From contig NZ_DASZBH010000004.1 in assembly GCF_035944355.1 (NCBI RefSeq), forward strand, positions 186,001 to 250,000: a stretch of DNA of 64,000 bases, read 5' to 3'. The DNA comes from Frateuria_A sp035944355 (GTDB taxonomy: Bacteria > Pseudomonadota > Gammaproteobacteria > Xanthomonadales > Rhodanobacteraceae). A model generated the notes under the pieces. The model was not told the DNA's origin. It was given only the letters and a program-made list of their open reading frames with translations, and made no database searches. Positions 1 through 10,983 of this stretch are shown here, piece after piece. Positions within the stretch are counted from its first letter, which is position 1. Each line of letters opens with the position of its first letter. A program made the translations under genes and the position numbers.

Positions 1-1778
<1,778 letters not shown>

Positions 1779-1858
1779 GCACGTCTCGCTGCCACCGGGC
1801 CGGGGATGCCATGCCCGCGACAGCCCGGCCCGTTCCGCCGCAGACGACGCGGGCCAGA

Positions 1859-2800
1859 TTAGCTGGCCGTGGGCGGCATGGATAGCGAACGGCCACCCGC
1901 CTGCACGCCCATGCGGCGCCAGCGCGGCGGGACGATCAGGCCGCGTCGCAGGGCCACGGCCAACAGCGCGGCGGAGGCCAGCAGGCACAGCGTCAGCGCC
2001 ACCACCGAGGCCTCCGCGCCGAACACGCCGCCGCTCAGCCAGTCCGGCCCGTTGCGGGTCGAGACCAGCCAGCCATCTGCATGCGTGCCCGAAACGGGGA
2101 TGCCGTACACCGTGCCCTGCATGAAGTTCCAGGCCGCGTGCAGGCCCATGCAGACCCACAACGATCGCGTCACCAGATAGAGCAGGCCGAACAGGATGCC
2201 GGCCTCGATCGCGATCGCCGCGCCCGCCCACAGCGTGGCGCCCGGGTTGCCCAAATGCACCGCGCCGAAAAAGAGCGCGGAAATCAGCAGCGCGAGCCAG
2301 GTGCCGAGCCCTTCTTCGGTGATGCGATAGAGCACGCCGCGGAACATGATTTCCTCGCCGACGCCGGCGCCCAGGCCCACCGTCAACGCTGCAACGATCC
2401 AGTGCGGATGAGCGTTGCCGCCGACGACGTGATAGCTGCCGAGCAGCCACAGCACGCCGACCACCGCGCTGAACAGCGCGACGCCTGCGACCAGCCCGAG
2501 CGCGCCGTCCGGCAGCAGGCGACGCAGATCGAGCTCACGCAGCCGCCGGTGCTCGATCGACTTCACCAGCACGAGGTAAGCAATCAGCGGCAGGACCGCG
2601 CGGAACGCGAGCTGCCAGAGCGGCCCGTCCATCGCCGCCTTTGCCACGCTCACCGCGCGAGCACCGAAGCCCACCGCGACACTGAGGATGGCGAACACGA
2701 CAACGAAAAACACGATACGCGCCAATGGCGAAAACACCGCCCAGCGTTGCCAGGCAGGTGCATCGGCAGGCGTGACAAAGGCGAGGCGATAGTGCGGCAT
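1859..2800 (-). CDS. CPBP family intramembrane metalloprotease
   Basis: 313-residue multi-helix membrane protein with the CPBP (CAAX protease/bacteriocin-processing) signature: GAGVGEEIMFRGVLYR carries the paired glutamates and Arg, then FFGAVH gives the second metal-site His, and GLHAAWNF the third motif. About eight hydrophobic segments are visible. I place the start at the ATG at 2800 because GGGGGA lies just upstream and the hydrophobic part follows soon after; a longer frame begins at 2869 but adds a non-conserved Arg-rich tail. The family cleaves membrane-anchored substrates; the substrate here is unknown. It stands alone between a sensor kinase and prfC, both on the same strand with gaps of about 80 bases. 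Confidence 0.88.
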   Translation of the reverse strand: MPHYRLAFVTPADAPAWQRWAVFSPLARIVFFVVVFAILSVAVGFGARAVSVAKAAMDGPLWQLAFRAVLPLIAYLVLVKSIEHRRLRELDLRRLLPDGALGLVAGVALFSAVVGVLWLLGSYHVVGGNAHPHWIVAALTVGLGAGVGEEIMFRGVLYRITEEGLGTWLALLISALFFGAVHLGNPGATLWAGAAIAIEAGILFGLLYLVTRSLWVCMGLHAAWNFMQGTVYGIPVSGTHADGWLVSTRNGPDWLSGGVFGAEASVVALTLCLLASAALLAVALRRGLIVPPRWRRMGVQAGGRSLSMPPTAS

Positions 2801-2879
2801 GCGATTCCCCCGTGGATGAGGGCGCACGCTAGCAGCACGCGTGCGGGCCTGCACAGTAACGAACGTCACCCTGGCCGGC

Positions 2880-4481
2880 TTACATCTCCACGGAGGCCGC
2901 GTGCTCGCGCGTGGCCGAGAAGCGCACCTGCGGCCAGCGCTCCTGCGCCAGCTGCAGGTTGACCCGCGAAGGGGCGAGATAGACCAGCTCGCCCGCCGCG
3001 TCTATCCCTAGGTTCATCGCGTTCTTCTCGCGGAACTCCTCCAGCTTCTTGGCGTCCTCGCAATGCACCCAGCGCGCGGTGGCCACGCCGACCGGATCGA
3101 ACGAGGCGTCCACGCCGTACTCGTCCTTCAGCCGGTACGCGACCACGTCGAACTGCAGCACGCCCACCGCGCCCAGGATCAGGTCGTTGCTCATCAGCGG
3201 GCGGAAGAACTGCGTGGCGCCTTCCTCGGAAAGCTGCGCCAGGCCTTTCTGCAGCGCCTTCATCTTCAGCGGGTCGCGCAGCCGCGCGCGGCGGAACAGT
3301 TCCGGCGCGAAGTTGGGGATGCCGGTGAAGTGCACGCTCTCCCCTTCGGTGAAGGTATCGCCGATGGAGATGGTGCCGTGGTTGTGCAGGCCGATCACGT
3401 CGCCCGGATAGGCGCTTTCGACGATCTCGCGGTCGGACGCCATGAAGGTGAGCGCATTGGCGATGCGCACCTCCTTGCCGGTGCGCGTCTGGATCATCTT
3501 CATGCCAGCCGAATAGGTGCCCGAGCACACGCGCATGAAGGCCACGCGGTCGCGATGGGCCGGGTCCATGTTGGCCTGGATCTTGAACACGAAACCGGTG
3601 AGCTTGTCCTCTTCCGGCTGGACTTCGCGGCCCAGCGTGGCGCGCGCGCGCGGGCCGGGCGCGTGTTCGACGAAGAAGTCCAGCAGCAGTTGCACGCCGA
3701 AGTTGTTGACCGCCGAGCCGAAGAACACGGGCGTGAGCTTGCCGGCGAGGTAGTCGTCCAGGTCGAAGGGGTTGGAGGCACCCTGCACCAGCTCCAGCTC
3801 GTCGCGCAGCTCGGCGAGCATGTCCGCGCCGACCGCGGCCTCCAGCCCCGGCGCGTCCAGGCCCTTGAAGATGGTGGAGTCCTGGCGGGTGAAGTTGCGC
3901 CCCTGCTCGAACACGTGCACCTCGTCCAGCAGCAGGTGGTACACGCCCTTCAGGCGCTTGCCCATGCCGATCGGCCAGGTGACCGGCGTGCAGGCGATGC
4001 CGAGCACCGACTCCACCTCGTCCAGCAGCTCGATCGGCGAGCGGCCTTCGCGGTCGAGCTTGTTGATGAAGGTCATGATCGGCGTGTCGCGCAGGCGGCA
4101 CACCTCCATCAGCTTGATCGTGCGCTCCTCCACGCCCTTGGCGCAGTCGATCACCATCAGCGCCGAGTCCACCGCGGTGAGCACGCGGTAGGTGTCCTCG
4201 GAGAAGTCGGCGTGGCCCGGGGTGTCGAGCAGGTTGACGATCTTGCCCTCGTACGGGAACTGCATCACCGAGGAGGTGACCGAGATGCCGCGCTCCTTTT
4301 CCAGCGCCATCCAGTCGGAGGTGGCGTGGCGAGCGGCCTTGCGGCCCTTCACCGAGCCGGCCATCTGGATCGCGCCGCCGAACAGCAGCAGCTTCTCGGT
4401 CAGCGTGGTCTTGCCCGCGTCCGGATGGCTGACGATGGCGAAGGTGCGGCGGCGGCGGGTTTCTTGGAGATGCGGGGACAT
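2880..4481 (-). CDS. prfC: Peptide chain release factor 3
   Basis: 533-residue translational GTPase close in length to E. coli RF3 (529). G1 motif SHPDAGKTTLTE at residues 18-29, G3 DTPGHADFSEDTYR near 87-100, G4 NKLDREGR near 141-148, followed by domain II (about 280-380) and the RF3 C-terminal domain. RF3 recycles RF1/RF2 from the ribosome after peptide release, and the motif set with the AGSVKGRK segment distinguishes it from EF-G and TypA. The ATG at 4481 begins the conserved N-terminus directly. No strong Shine-Dalgarno is visible upstream. It is monocistronic, followed 79 bases later by the CPBP protease start. Confidence 0.97.
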   Translation of the reverse strand: MSPHLQETRRRRTFAIVSHPDAGKTTLTEKLLLFGGAIQMAGSVKGRKAARHATSDWMALEKERGISVTSSVMQFPYEGKIVNLLDTPGHADFSEDTYRVLTAVDSALMVIDCAKGVEERTIKLMEVCRLRDTPIMTFINKLDREGRSPIELLDEVESVLGIACTPVTWPIGMGKRLKGVYHLLLDEVHVFEQGRNFTRQDSTIFKGLDAPGLEAAVGADMLAELRDELELVQGASNPFDLDDYLAGKLTPVFFGSAVNNFGVQLLLDFFVEHAPGPRARATLGREVQPEEDKLTGFVFKIQANMDPAHRDRVAFMRVCSGTYSAGMKMIQTRTGKEVRIANALTFMASDREIVESAYPGDVIGLHNHGTISIGDTFTEGESVHFTGIPNFAPELFRRARLRDPLKMKALQKGLAQLSEEGATQFFRPLMSNDLILGAVGVLQFDVVAYRLKDEYGVDASFDPVGVATARWVHCEDAKKLEEFREKNAMNLGIDAAGELVYLAPSRVNLQLAQERWPQVRFSATREHAASVEM

Positions 4482-4649
4482 GCGGGCAGTCGGAACGGGA
4501 TGCTAACCGTTCATTCTAGCCAGGAAGCGGCCTCATTGGCGCGACCGGCGACGCGGTCCAGGCACCGGTTCACGCCGGCGCAACGCATGCCGGGGGTAGC
4601 GTCGCCGCGCGCCGCATCCCTGCGTCGCGCCCGGTCAAGGAGGTTGGCT

Positions 4650-5087
4650 ATGAAACGTATCGCCCTGCTGTTCGCGTCGTTGATGCTGTTCGCGGTGATG
4701 GGTTCGGCCTTCGCGCAAGACGCCAAGCCGTACAAGGAGGGGATGGTCAGGCAGGTCAGCTTCATCAGGGTCAAGCCTGGCCAGTTCAACAACTACATGA
4801 AGTACCTGGACGGCCCCTACAAGGCAGCGATGGAAGCGGCCAGGAAAGCGGGTCTCATCACCGGCTATTCGGTCTATCAGGCGCAGGCAAGGTCGCCGCA
4901 GGACGCCAACCTGATCCTGACCGTGAACTATCCGAACATGGCTGCGCTGGATCGCACCGATGAAGCCGATGCGATACGCGCGAAGGTCCTGGGTTCGCTG
5001 GATGCCCAGGACAAGGCCACCATGGACCGCGAATCGATGCGTGAGCTGCTCGGCAGCCAACTCATCCGCGAGCTGATCCTGAAATAG
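4650..5087 (+). CDS. Small secreted protein of unknown function
   Basis: 145 residues. A clear Sec signal peptide (MKRIALLFASLMLFAVMGSAFA, cleavage after AFA) is followed by about 120 residues with alternating strand/helix character (QVSFIRVKPGQFNNYMKYL) that resembles dimeric alpha/beta-barrel folds; that fold suggestion is only an inference. Start chosen at 4650 because AAGGAGG sits at 4637-4643 with a 6-base spacer; the same frame is open far upstream but only as a shadow of prfC. Transcribed alone and divergently from prfC; a hairpin terminator follows at 5112. I do not recognise the protein. Confidence 0.8.
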   Translation: MKRIALLFASLMLFAVMGSAFAQDAKPYKEGMVRQVSFIRVKPGQFNNYMKYLDGPYKAAMEAARKAGLITGYSVYQAQARSPQDANLILTVNYPNMAALDRTDEADAIRAKVLGSLDAQDKATMDRESMRELLGSQLIRELILK

Positions 5088-5111
5088 CGCCGCCCGGGCC
5101 CCGGCAAGCTG

Positions 5112-5141
5112 CAAGGGCTCCTGCGAAGCAGGAGCCCCTTG
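5112..5141. terminator. Bidirectional hairpin between convergent genes
   Basis: A long stem with a three-base loop (CAAGGGCTCCTGC, GAA, GCAGGAGCCCCTTG) lies between the stop at 5087 on the plus strand and the TonB-receptor stop at 5178 on the minus strand. There is no long U-tract, but position and symmetry fit a shared terminator. Confidence 0.65.
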
Positions 5142-5177
5142 CCTTGCTTGCGCAAGTTTGGAACGCGGCGCCCCGGT

Positions 5178-8093
5178 CTACAGCTTGTAGTTCACCCCGA
5201 ACATCACCGTCCGCCCGAACGTGTCGTATTCCAGCGGCCGCGCCACCTGGACGTTGTTGGGCAGGCCCGAGATCTGCTGGGTCTGATCGGGGGTGTCGGT
5301 GAGGTTGTTGACCTGCAGCAGCAGCGACAGACCCTGCCAGCGGCCCTCGCCGAAGTCGTAGCCCAGCTGCAGGTCGGTCTGCTTGTTGGCCTGCACCTTG
5401 GTGTAGCCGAGCTGGTCGAACAGCGCCACCGCCTCGCCGGTAAAGGACGAGCGGTAGCGTTCGGCCACGCGCACGGAGAAGCCGTGGTTCTCGTAGTAGA
5501 GGGTCAGGTTGGCCACCTTGCGCGAGAGCCCGGGGAGGGTCTTGGGGCCGCCCGGGATGGCCGAGATCGAGCCCTGCGGGATCGAGCTGTTGGTCAGCGA
5601 GAAGTTGGCCTGCACGCCGAAGCCGGTGAGCGCCGGGGCGATCAGGCCGCCTTCCAGCGCGCCGGACAGTTCCAGGCCTTCCATGCGCCCGCCGGTGCCG
5701 TTCTCCGGCCGGGTGAACGAGCCGATCGTGCTGGTCGGCGTGAGCGTGGGGTTGTCGTTGGTGTAGTGCGAGAAGTCGTAGTCGAGGGTGGTCTGCGTGT
5801 AGATGTAGTTGAGCAGGTTCTTGTTGAACACCGCCGCGGCCAGGTAGCTCGACTTGCCGAAGTAGAACTCGTACGACAGGTCCGTGCCCACCGCCACGTA
5901 GGGCCGCAGCTGCGGATTGCCGCCGCTGCCCGACCACAGCACCTGGCCGGCGCCCGGGCCTTCCTTGACCTGCGCGACGCTGGCGGACGTGGCCACCTTC
6001 TCGTCGTCGATGCGCCCGCGCGCCATCGTCTTGGCCAGCCCGAAGCGCAGGTACTGGCGGTCGGTGAGCTGGGCCACCAGGTTCAGGCTGGGCAGCACCT
6101 CGTTGTACTTGGCGCCGTCGGAGATGCGGCCGACCAGCGTGTCGCCGTTGGTCTGCAGCGCGTTGGAGGACTGGTCGGTGCGCACGAACTGCACACCCAC
6201 GTTGCCGCGCAGCGGCACCGGGCCCAGCGTGGTGTCGATGTTGAACTTGGCGTAGGCCAGCGGCACCTTCTCCTGGACCGTGTAATTGCGGTTGTAGTCG
6301 GCCAGGCCGTTGCGCGCGGTGGTGTAGTACTGGTGGCGCAGCGCGCCGAGCACGTCGTAGTAGACGATGCCGGGAATGCCGCCGTAGCCGAGCGAGGTGG
6401 TGCCGTCCACGAAACCGATCGGCGCGCCGAAGTGGTGGTCGTAGGTGGCCGAGTCCGAGCCGTTGCCGTTCAGCCAGGCGAAGTACACGTCGGCCTGCTT
6501 GGTCTTGACGCGGTCGGAGTAGTCCACGCCCAGCGCCACGTCGCTGAAGATCCAGCCCAGCGGGTGGGTCACTTCCAGGCGCACGGCCTTGATGGTGTCC
6601 TTCTGGCGGTCGAACTCCTCGCGGCCGTCGTAGCCGTAGTTGTCCGGATCGGTGAAGACCAGCGCGCCCGGATCGGCCAGGTTCACCGCCGGCACGAACC
6701 AGGGATAGCCGCCATCGACCTTGGTGACGAAGTCCGCCGAGGTGAACGCGCCGCCGGGCAGTCCGGCGAACAGGTAGGCGTCGTGCAGCCTCTTCTTCGC
6801 GCTGGAGTAGGAAAGGTCGGCGCTGGCCGCCCAGCCGTTGCCGAAGTCGTACTGGTTGTTCCAGCCGGCGGAGAAGAGGTTGTCGTGCTCCTTGGCGTAC
6901 TCGTTCTGCAGGATCGGCGCGATGCCCGCGACGGTGCCGGAGGTGACGATCGGGTAGGGCTGGGCCGGCGTGATGCCCACGTTCGAATAGCTGACGTTGT
7001 CGTAGGGGCTGCTCGACCACTGCGCGCCGTTGGTGAACTTCTTGTTGCCGAAGGTGGAGTAGTAAAGGTCCAGCGTGGAGTGGTAGTGCTCGCCGGGCGC
7101 CCACTCGACCACCGCCATCAGGCCGTTGCGCAGCTGGCGCTGCGACTGCGCGCGCAGCTGCATGCCTTCCTGCGAGATCACCCCGTCGGGCATGCCGGGC
7201 GTGTGCGGGCCGCCCCAGTTCTGGTCGATGCCGGCCGGGCCGTTGTCCACGCTCCACCACCATGCCTGGTACTGCTTCTCCTGGATGGGCGAGTCGAGCT
7301 GGGCGAAGCCCACCGCCACGCCGAGCGTGTGGTCGAGGAACTGGTCGATCCAGGAGAAGCTCAGGCGGTGGCCGGTGTCGCCCACGCCGCGGCCCGGGGT
7401 GAGCTTGTCGTTGCTGTTGACTTCGCCGCGCAGGTTCATCGTCAGCACGGAATGGGGCAGGTCCAGCGGACGGATCGTGTGCAGGTCGACGGTGCCGGAC
7501 AGGCCCTGGCCGATCAGGCTCGCGTCGGGCGTCTTGTAGATCGCCGCGCCGCTGATCAGCTCGGAGGGGTACTGGTCGTACTCCACGCCGCGGTTTTCGC
7601 CGATGGTCGCCTGCTCGCGGCCGTTCAGCGTGGTGCCGGCGAAGTCGGGCGACAGCCCGCGGATGGAGATCATGTTGGCGCGGCCGTCCACGCGCTGGGT
7701 GGCCAGGCCCGAAACGCGCGCGAGGCTCTCGGCGATGCTGGCATCGGGCAGTTTGCCGATGTCCTCGGCGGAGATGGCCTCGATGATGTCGTCGGCGCTC
7801 TGCTTGGCCTTGATCGAGCTTTCGATGCTGCCGCGGATGCCGGTGACCACCACGGTGCTCAGGTTGCTCACGTTGCCCTGCGGCTTGCGCTTGGCCTGCG
7901 CGTCCTGGCTTTTCGCAGGCCCGCCGGCGGCGGCCTGCGCGGGCGCGTTGCCCCGCTGTGGACCGGCCTGGTCCTGGGCCAGGGCCTGCTGGGCGCCGAA
8001 GGCCAACAGCGTGGCGATGCAGGCGGCGGCCAGTGGATGGCGCACAGGAAGCTGGCGCACAGGACGTGCGCGCGACGACGGGCTTGAGACCAT
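5178..8093 (-). CDS. TonB-dependent outer-membrane receptor
   Basis: 971 residues from the ATG at 8093. The Arg-rich signal region ends near QQALAQ (about residue 40); a Gln/Ala-rich linker leads to the TonB-box-like segment LSTVVVTGIRGSIESS, the plug domain (SADDIIEAISAEDIGKLPDASIAE, about 85-220) and a long beta-barrel ending in MFGVNYKL. The plug wording matches the large Xanthomonas/Caulobacter class of TonB receptors usually linked to carbohydrate or siderophore uptake. The nearest genes are an unknown secreted protein and an M24 peptidase, so the substrate cannot be deduced from context. An in-frame start at 8213 exists but would place 40 residues before the signal sequence. Confidence 0.92.
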   Translation of the reverse strand: MVSSPSSRARPVRQLPVRHPLAAACIATLLAFGAQQALAQDQAGPQRGNAPAQAAAGGPAKSQDAQAKRKPQGNVSNLSTVVVTGIRGSIESSIKAKQSADDIIEAISAEDIGKLPDASIAESLARVSGLATQRVDGRANMISIRGLSPDFAGTTLNGREQATIGENRGVEYDQYPSELISGAAIYKTPDASLIGQGLSGTVDLHTIRPLDLPHSVLTMNLRGEVNSNDKLTPGRGVGDTGHRLSFSWIDQFLDHTLGVAVGFAQLDSPIQEKQYQAWWWSVDNGPAGIDQNWGGPHTPGMPDGVISQEGMQLRAQSQRQLRNGLMAVVEWAPGEHYHSTLDLYYSTFGNKKFTNGAQWSSSPYDNVSYSNVGITPAQPYPIVTSGTVAGIAPILQNEYAKEHDNLFSAGWNNQYDFGNGWAASADLSYSSAKKRLHDAYLFAGLPGGAFTSADFVTKVDGGYPWFVPAVNLADPGALVFTDPDNYGYDGREEFDRQKDTIKAVRLEVTHPLGWIFSDVALGVDYSDRVKTKQADVYFAWLNGNGSDSATYDHHFGAPIGFVDGTTSLGYGGIPGIVYYDVLGALRHQYYTTARNGLADYNRNYTVQEKVPLAYAKFNIDTTLGPVPLRGNVGVQFVRTDQSSNALQTNGDTLVGRISDGAKYNEVLPSLNLVAQLTDRQYLRFGLAKTMARGRIDDEKVATSASVAQVKEGPGAGQVLWSGSGGNPQLRPYVAVGTDLSYEFYFGKSSYLAAAVFNKNLLNYIYTQTTLDYDFSHYTNDNPTLTPTSTIGSFTRPENGTGGRMEGLELSGALEGGLIAPALTGFGVQANFSLTNSSIPQGSISAIPGGPKTLPGLSRKVANLTLYYENHGFSVRVAERYRSSFTGEAVALFDQLGYTKVQANKQTDLQLGYDFGEGRWQGLSLLLQVNNLTDTPDQTQQISGLPNNVQVARPLEYDTFGRTVMFGVNYKL

Positions 8094-8292
8094 GTTTTCG
8101 TTCCCTATTTTGAAGGGTGCTCCCCGCACCCGGGAGCGGACATTACCCCCGGCCGTCATGGCCGAACGCCGTCCGCATCGCAGGCAAGCATAGATCCGGG
8201 CGTGGTACTGCACGCTAAATGCATTGGCCGTCGCAGGCGTTGCGGGGGAGGCGCCAAATGCGCAAAAGGTGCACGCTACGCGCGCGCGACCG

Positions 8293-8964
8293 TCAGGCCG
8301 GGGCCGGACCCGCCAGCAGATCCTCGTAGAAGGCGCCGAACGGCTCGGTCGGGTGCGCGATCTGGATCTCCAGCACCCACAGGCCCGACGAGGGCGTCCG
8401 GTCCAGCGTGCCCAGGTCGCCGGCCTTGTGCAGCGCGTGCGGATAGTCGCCCAGGCGATGGCCCTTGATCGCGTGGTTGAAGCGCCAGCCCATGGCCTGC
8501 GCGCGCTCGGCGGCGAATTCGTACAGCGCGCGGCCGCTCAGGCCTTCGTTCCGCCATGCCTGCGCGACTTCGCCGAACAGCGTGCGCGCGGCTTCCGCAC
8601 ATGCCTGGCGTTCCGGCGAGGCGCCGGTGGTGGCGAAGGTATCGCCCACGTCGCCCTCGTGTCCGTCGAACACCAGGCCCAGGTCGATGAAATAGATGTC
8701 GTCCTCGCCCAGGCGCACGGCGGGGTCGGAGCGCTCGCGGTAGGTTTTGAGGGTATTGGCGCCGATGCGGATGATCACCGGATGCCACAGCCGCTCCATG
8801 CCCAGCTCCCCGAACACCTGCAGCGCCTGGGCCCTGGCCTCCTCCTCGCCGATGCCCGGGCGCATGCGCTCGCGGATGCGCTCCAGCGCGACCCAGCTTT
8901 GCGTGCGCGCGTACTGCATGCGTGCGGGATCGAAGCGGTTGCCGACGGCTTCTCGAAGGCTCAT
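8293..8964 (-). CDS. M24 (Xaa-Pro aminopeptidase-like) metallopeptidase family protein
   Basis: 223 residues, consisting only of the pita-bread fold without the usual N-terminal creatinase domain. The expected metal ligands are in order: the Asp of YFIDLGLVFDG, the Asp of GDVGDTF, the His of KGHRLGDYPH, the Glu of VLEIQI and a late Glu in FYEDLL. This supports a dinuclear-metal hydrolase acting on peptides or on a small amidine-type substrate. No signal peptide, so cytoplasmic. It is alone on the minus strand; 328 bases separate its stop from the TonB receptor stop region on one side and a divergent gene begins at 9151 on the other. Confidence 0.82.
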   Translation of the reverse strand: MSLREAVGNRFDPARMQYARTQSWVALERIRERMRPGIGEEEARAQALQVFGELGMERLWHPVIIRIGANTLKTYRERSDPAVRLGEDDIYFIDLGLVFDGHEGDVGDTFATTGASPERQACAEAARTLFGEVAQAWRNEGLSGRALYEFAAERAQAMGWRFNHAIKGHRLGDYPHALHKAGDLGTLDRTPSSGLWVLEIQIAHPTEPFGAFYEDLLAGPAPA

Positions 8965-9150
8965 GGGCGACCTCGGTTGACGGGAGGGCCATCATGGCAG
9001 GGCCGGCCGCGGCGTGCCGGTCGCCTGGCCTCACCCCCGCTTGATCGGTCGTTAGCAAATCCGGGCGTAGCGTGCGCAGGCCGGCCCTGGCTTGCCTGGT
9101 TACGGCACCAGCGAGCCATCCCGGCACAACCAACCCCGGGAGTATCGGCC

Positions 9151-9942
9151 ATGAAAACCTCAATGCTGGCTGGCGTGCTGGCGGGCCTGCTGGCGCCCGC
9201 TTTGGCGATGGCGCAAAGCCCGATCGACGGCACCTGGAAGATCGACATGAACCAGGTGAAGCTGCCCGCCAAATCGGACGTACTCGTGCTCAAGGACGAC
9301 ATGTTCCGCTGCGGCACCTGCGCGCCACCGTACGAAGTCAAGGCCGACGGCACCGACCACCCGGTCGCCGGCCATCCCTATTTCGACACCGTGGCAGTGA
9401 CCGTGGTGGATGACCACACGGTCAAGGAAACGGACAAGAAGAACGGCAGGGTCGTCGCCACCACGACTACCACGGTGGCGCCCGACGGCAAGACCGCGAC
9501 CTTCCAGTTCAGTGACAGCAGCGACAGCCAGGGGCCGCCGGTGACCGGCGAAGGCACCCTGGCGCGCACCGCCAAGGGCCCGGCCGGCTCCCATGCCCTG
9601 TCCGGCTCGTGGCGTACCGCCAGCTACCGGCGCATCTCGGACAACGCGCTCAGCATGACCTTCAAGGAGGAAGGCGGCCGCCTGACCATGCACAGCCCGA
9701 CCGGGCAGTCCTACACCGCCAGGCTCGATGGCACCGATGCGCCCTACCAGGGCGATCCGGGCGTCACCAGCGTCAGCGTGACCCGATCCGGTGCGCGCAG
9801 CTTCGTGGAGACGGACAAGCGCGACGGCAAGCCGGTCAGCGTCGCCCGGATGAGCGTCCATCCCGACGGCCGGGCGATGGACGTGGCCGTCGACAACCAG
9901 CTGCGCGGCACCCATATGTCGTTCGTCGCCATCAAGCAGTGA
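9151..9942 (+). CDS. Secreted protein with two tandem beta-rich repeats, function unknown
   Basis: 263 residues with signal peptide MKTSMLAGVLAGLLAPALAMA. The mature part holds two diverged copies of one module, about residues 25-125 (starting DGTWKID) and about 148-260 (starting SGSWRTASYRR). Shared landmarks are a G-T/S-W opening, a KADGTDHPVAGHPYFDTVAVTV-like block matched by ARLDGTDAPYQGDPGVTSVSV, then VKETDKKNGR matched by FVETDKRDGKPV, and APDGKT matched by HPDGRA. The layout resembles secreted beta-sandwich or lipocalin-like domains. Two Cys (FRCGTC) occur only in the first copy. Start at 9151 fits the signal sequence. Function not recognised. Confidence 0.78.
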   Translation: MKTSMLAGVLAGLLAPALAMAQSPIDGTWKIDMNQVKLPAKSDVLVLKDDMFRCGTCAPPYEVKADGTDHPVAGHPYFDTVAVTVVDDHTVKETDKKNGRVVATTTTTVAPDGKTATFQFSDSSDSQGPPVTGEGTLARTAKGPAGSHALSGSWRTASYRRISDNALSMTFKEEGGRLTMHSPTGQSYTARLDGTDAPYQGDPGVTSVSVTRSGARSFVETDKRDGKPVSVARMSVHPDGRAMDVAVDNQLRGTHMSFVAIKQ

Positions 9943-9991
9943 GGGCCTGAGCAGGCGTGGCGCGTTCCGCCGCGCCTGCGCATGCGCCCGC

Positions 9992-10696
9992 TCAGGCTGC
10001 GCGGAAGGTGACCACCAGTACGTCACGGTGCGCCGGCCGGGTCGGGTCCAGCGGAGTGACCGGCGTGACGCCGTGCAATACCCGTGCATCGTCCACCAGG
10101 GCCGCGTCGAACGGGTGGGTCAGGGTGAAGCTGCCGAGCAACTGGCCGGCGGTGGCGTGGATGGTCGTGGTGCCGCGCTCGATGTTGCTGCGGTCGATCA
10201 GCAGCACCAGCACGAAGTCGACGCCGTCGCGGTGCACGCCCTCGGGCGTGGGCTCGCCGGCCGCGCCGGCGCGGGCCTCGATGCGGAACTGGTGCGCCTC
10301 CACGCGCCAGCGGTCGACCTGCGGCGCGAGTCCGCCGAAGAAGCCATGGCAGAAGTCGAGTATGCGGCGCAGGCTCGGCCCGTCGGCCGCGATGGGCTCG
10401 AACCAGCGCTCGATGTCGCCCTGCAGCGCGTTGTAGGTCTTGCTCTGGTAGTGCGGCTGGTGCGCCTCGCGGCGGACGCCCTGCGCGTCGGCCGAGAACA
10501 CCGCGTGGCGGCGTCGCCGGTGGCGGCCGACCGTGGCGAGGTAGGCGTCCGGCGCCAGGGCATCCCAGCTGGCGGTGAAGGCCGGCCAATCGGGCAGGGA
10601 GGCGGCGTCGAGCAGGTCGCGCATGGCGTCGGCGGCCACGAAGGCGAAGCCGGCCTGGCGAAGCTGGTCGTGCAGCCTGGCGAGTGCGGTGGTCAT
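9992..10696 (-). CDS. 2-oxoglutarate/Fe(II) dioxygenase family protein (2OG-Fe_2 type)
   Basis: 234 residues from the ATG at 10696. The double-stranded beta-helix core has the HxD iron motif in GVHRDGVDFVLVLL, the distal His in ARVLHGVTPV and a 2-oxoglutarate-binding Arg near the end (VLVVTFRAA). This pattern belongs to the family that includes free-amino-acid hydroxylases such as isoleucine dioxygenases. Cytoplasmic, no signal peptide. An upstream in-frame start at 10729 adds 11 residues; I prefer 10696 because homologous proteins normally begin just before the ARLHDQLRQAGF segment. The substrate is unknown. Confidence 0.8.
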   Translation of the reverse strand: MTTALARLHDQLRQAGFAFVAADAMRDLLDAASLPDWPAFTASWDALAPDAYLATVGRHRRRRHAVFSADAQGVRREAHQPHYQSKTYNALQGDIERWFEPIAADGPSLRRILDFCHGFFGGLAPQVDRWRVEAHQFRIEARAGAAGEPTPEGVHRDGVDFVLVLLIDRSNIERGTTTIHATAGQLLGSFTLTHPFDAALVDDARVLHGVTPVTPLDPTRPAHRDVLVVTFRAA

Positions 10697-10748
10697 GGAT
10701 AGGGGGCGGCTGAAAGGGGGGCACAGCATACGCCTGCGCGATCTTGAG

Positions 10749-10903
10749 CCCTCTCCGATCCTTGATAAGGGCCGGGGGAGAGGGTTCGGTGAGGGGCCGG
10801 GGCTCGCGGGGCAACTTGCTGTTCGGCTTGCCTTCTTTCGCTCCGTGAGGCCTGCGGCAAGAGCTGCCCCTCACCCCAGCCCTCTCCCCGAAGGGGAGAG
10901 GGA
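10749..10903. repeat. REP-like palindromic repeat, inverted doublet
   Basis: Two copies face each other: 10749-10810 (palindrome CCCTCTCC...GGAGAGGG followed by GGTGAGGGGC and GGGCTCGCGGG) and 10866-10903 (CCCCTCACCCCAG followed by CCCTCTCCCCGAAGGGGAG). They fill the gap between the dioxygenase and the methionine promoter. Other copies lie at 34808, 48198, 49219, 55167 and 55288. Confidence 0.8.
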
Positions 10904-10925
10904 GTGAGCTTGGGCGAATCAAAAA

Positions 10926-10949
10926 AGACATCCAGACGTCTAAACGTCT
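10926..10949 (+). promoter_or_regulatory. Three tandem MetJ-like met boxes
   Basis: Three contiguous 8-mers, AGACATCC, AGACGTCT and AAACGTCT, match the MetJ consensus AGACGTCT at 6, 8 and 7 of 8 positions. They end one base before the -35 element at 10951. MetJ with S-adenosylmethionine binds cooperatively to tandem met boxes in enterobacteria; a metJ gene is not in this window, so the binding protein is inferred. Confidence 0.6.
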
Positions 10950-10950
10950 A

Positions 10951-10979
10951 TTGACATGTCGATATGTCCAGCCCAGAAT
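10951..10979 (+). promoter_or_regulatory. Sigma-70 promoter of the met operon
   Basis: TTGACA at 10951-10956 is a perfect -35; CAGAAT at 10974-10979 is a fair -10 after a 17-base spacer. Predicted transcription starts near 10986, at the edge of the riboswitch, which fits the regulatory layout. Confidence 0.65.
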
Positions 10980-10983
10980 CCGC

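Noticed and set aside
5139..8087. 982-codon plus-strand frame opposite the first TonB receptor
   Set aside because: No motif or signal; shadow of the receptor.
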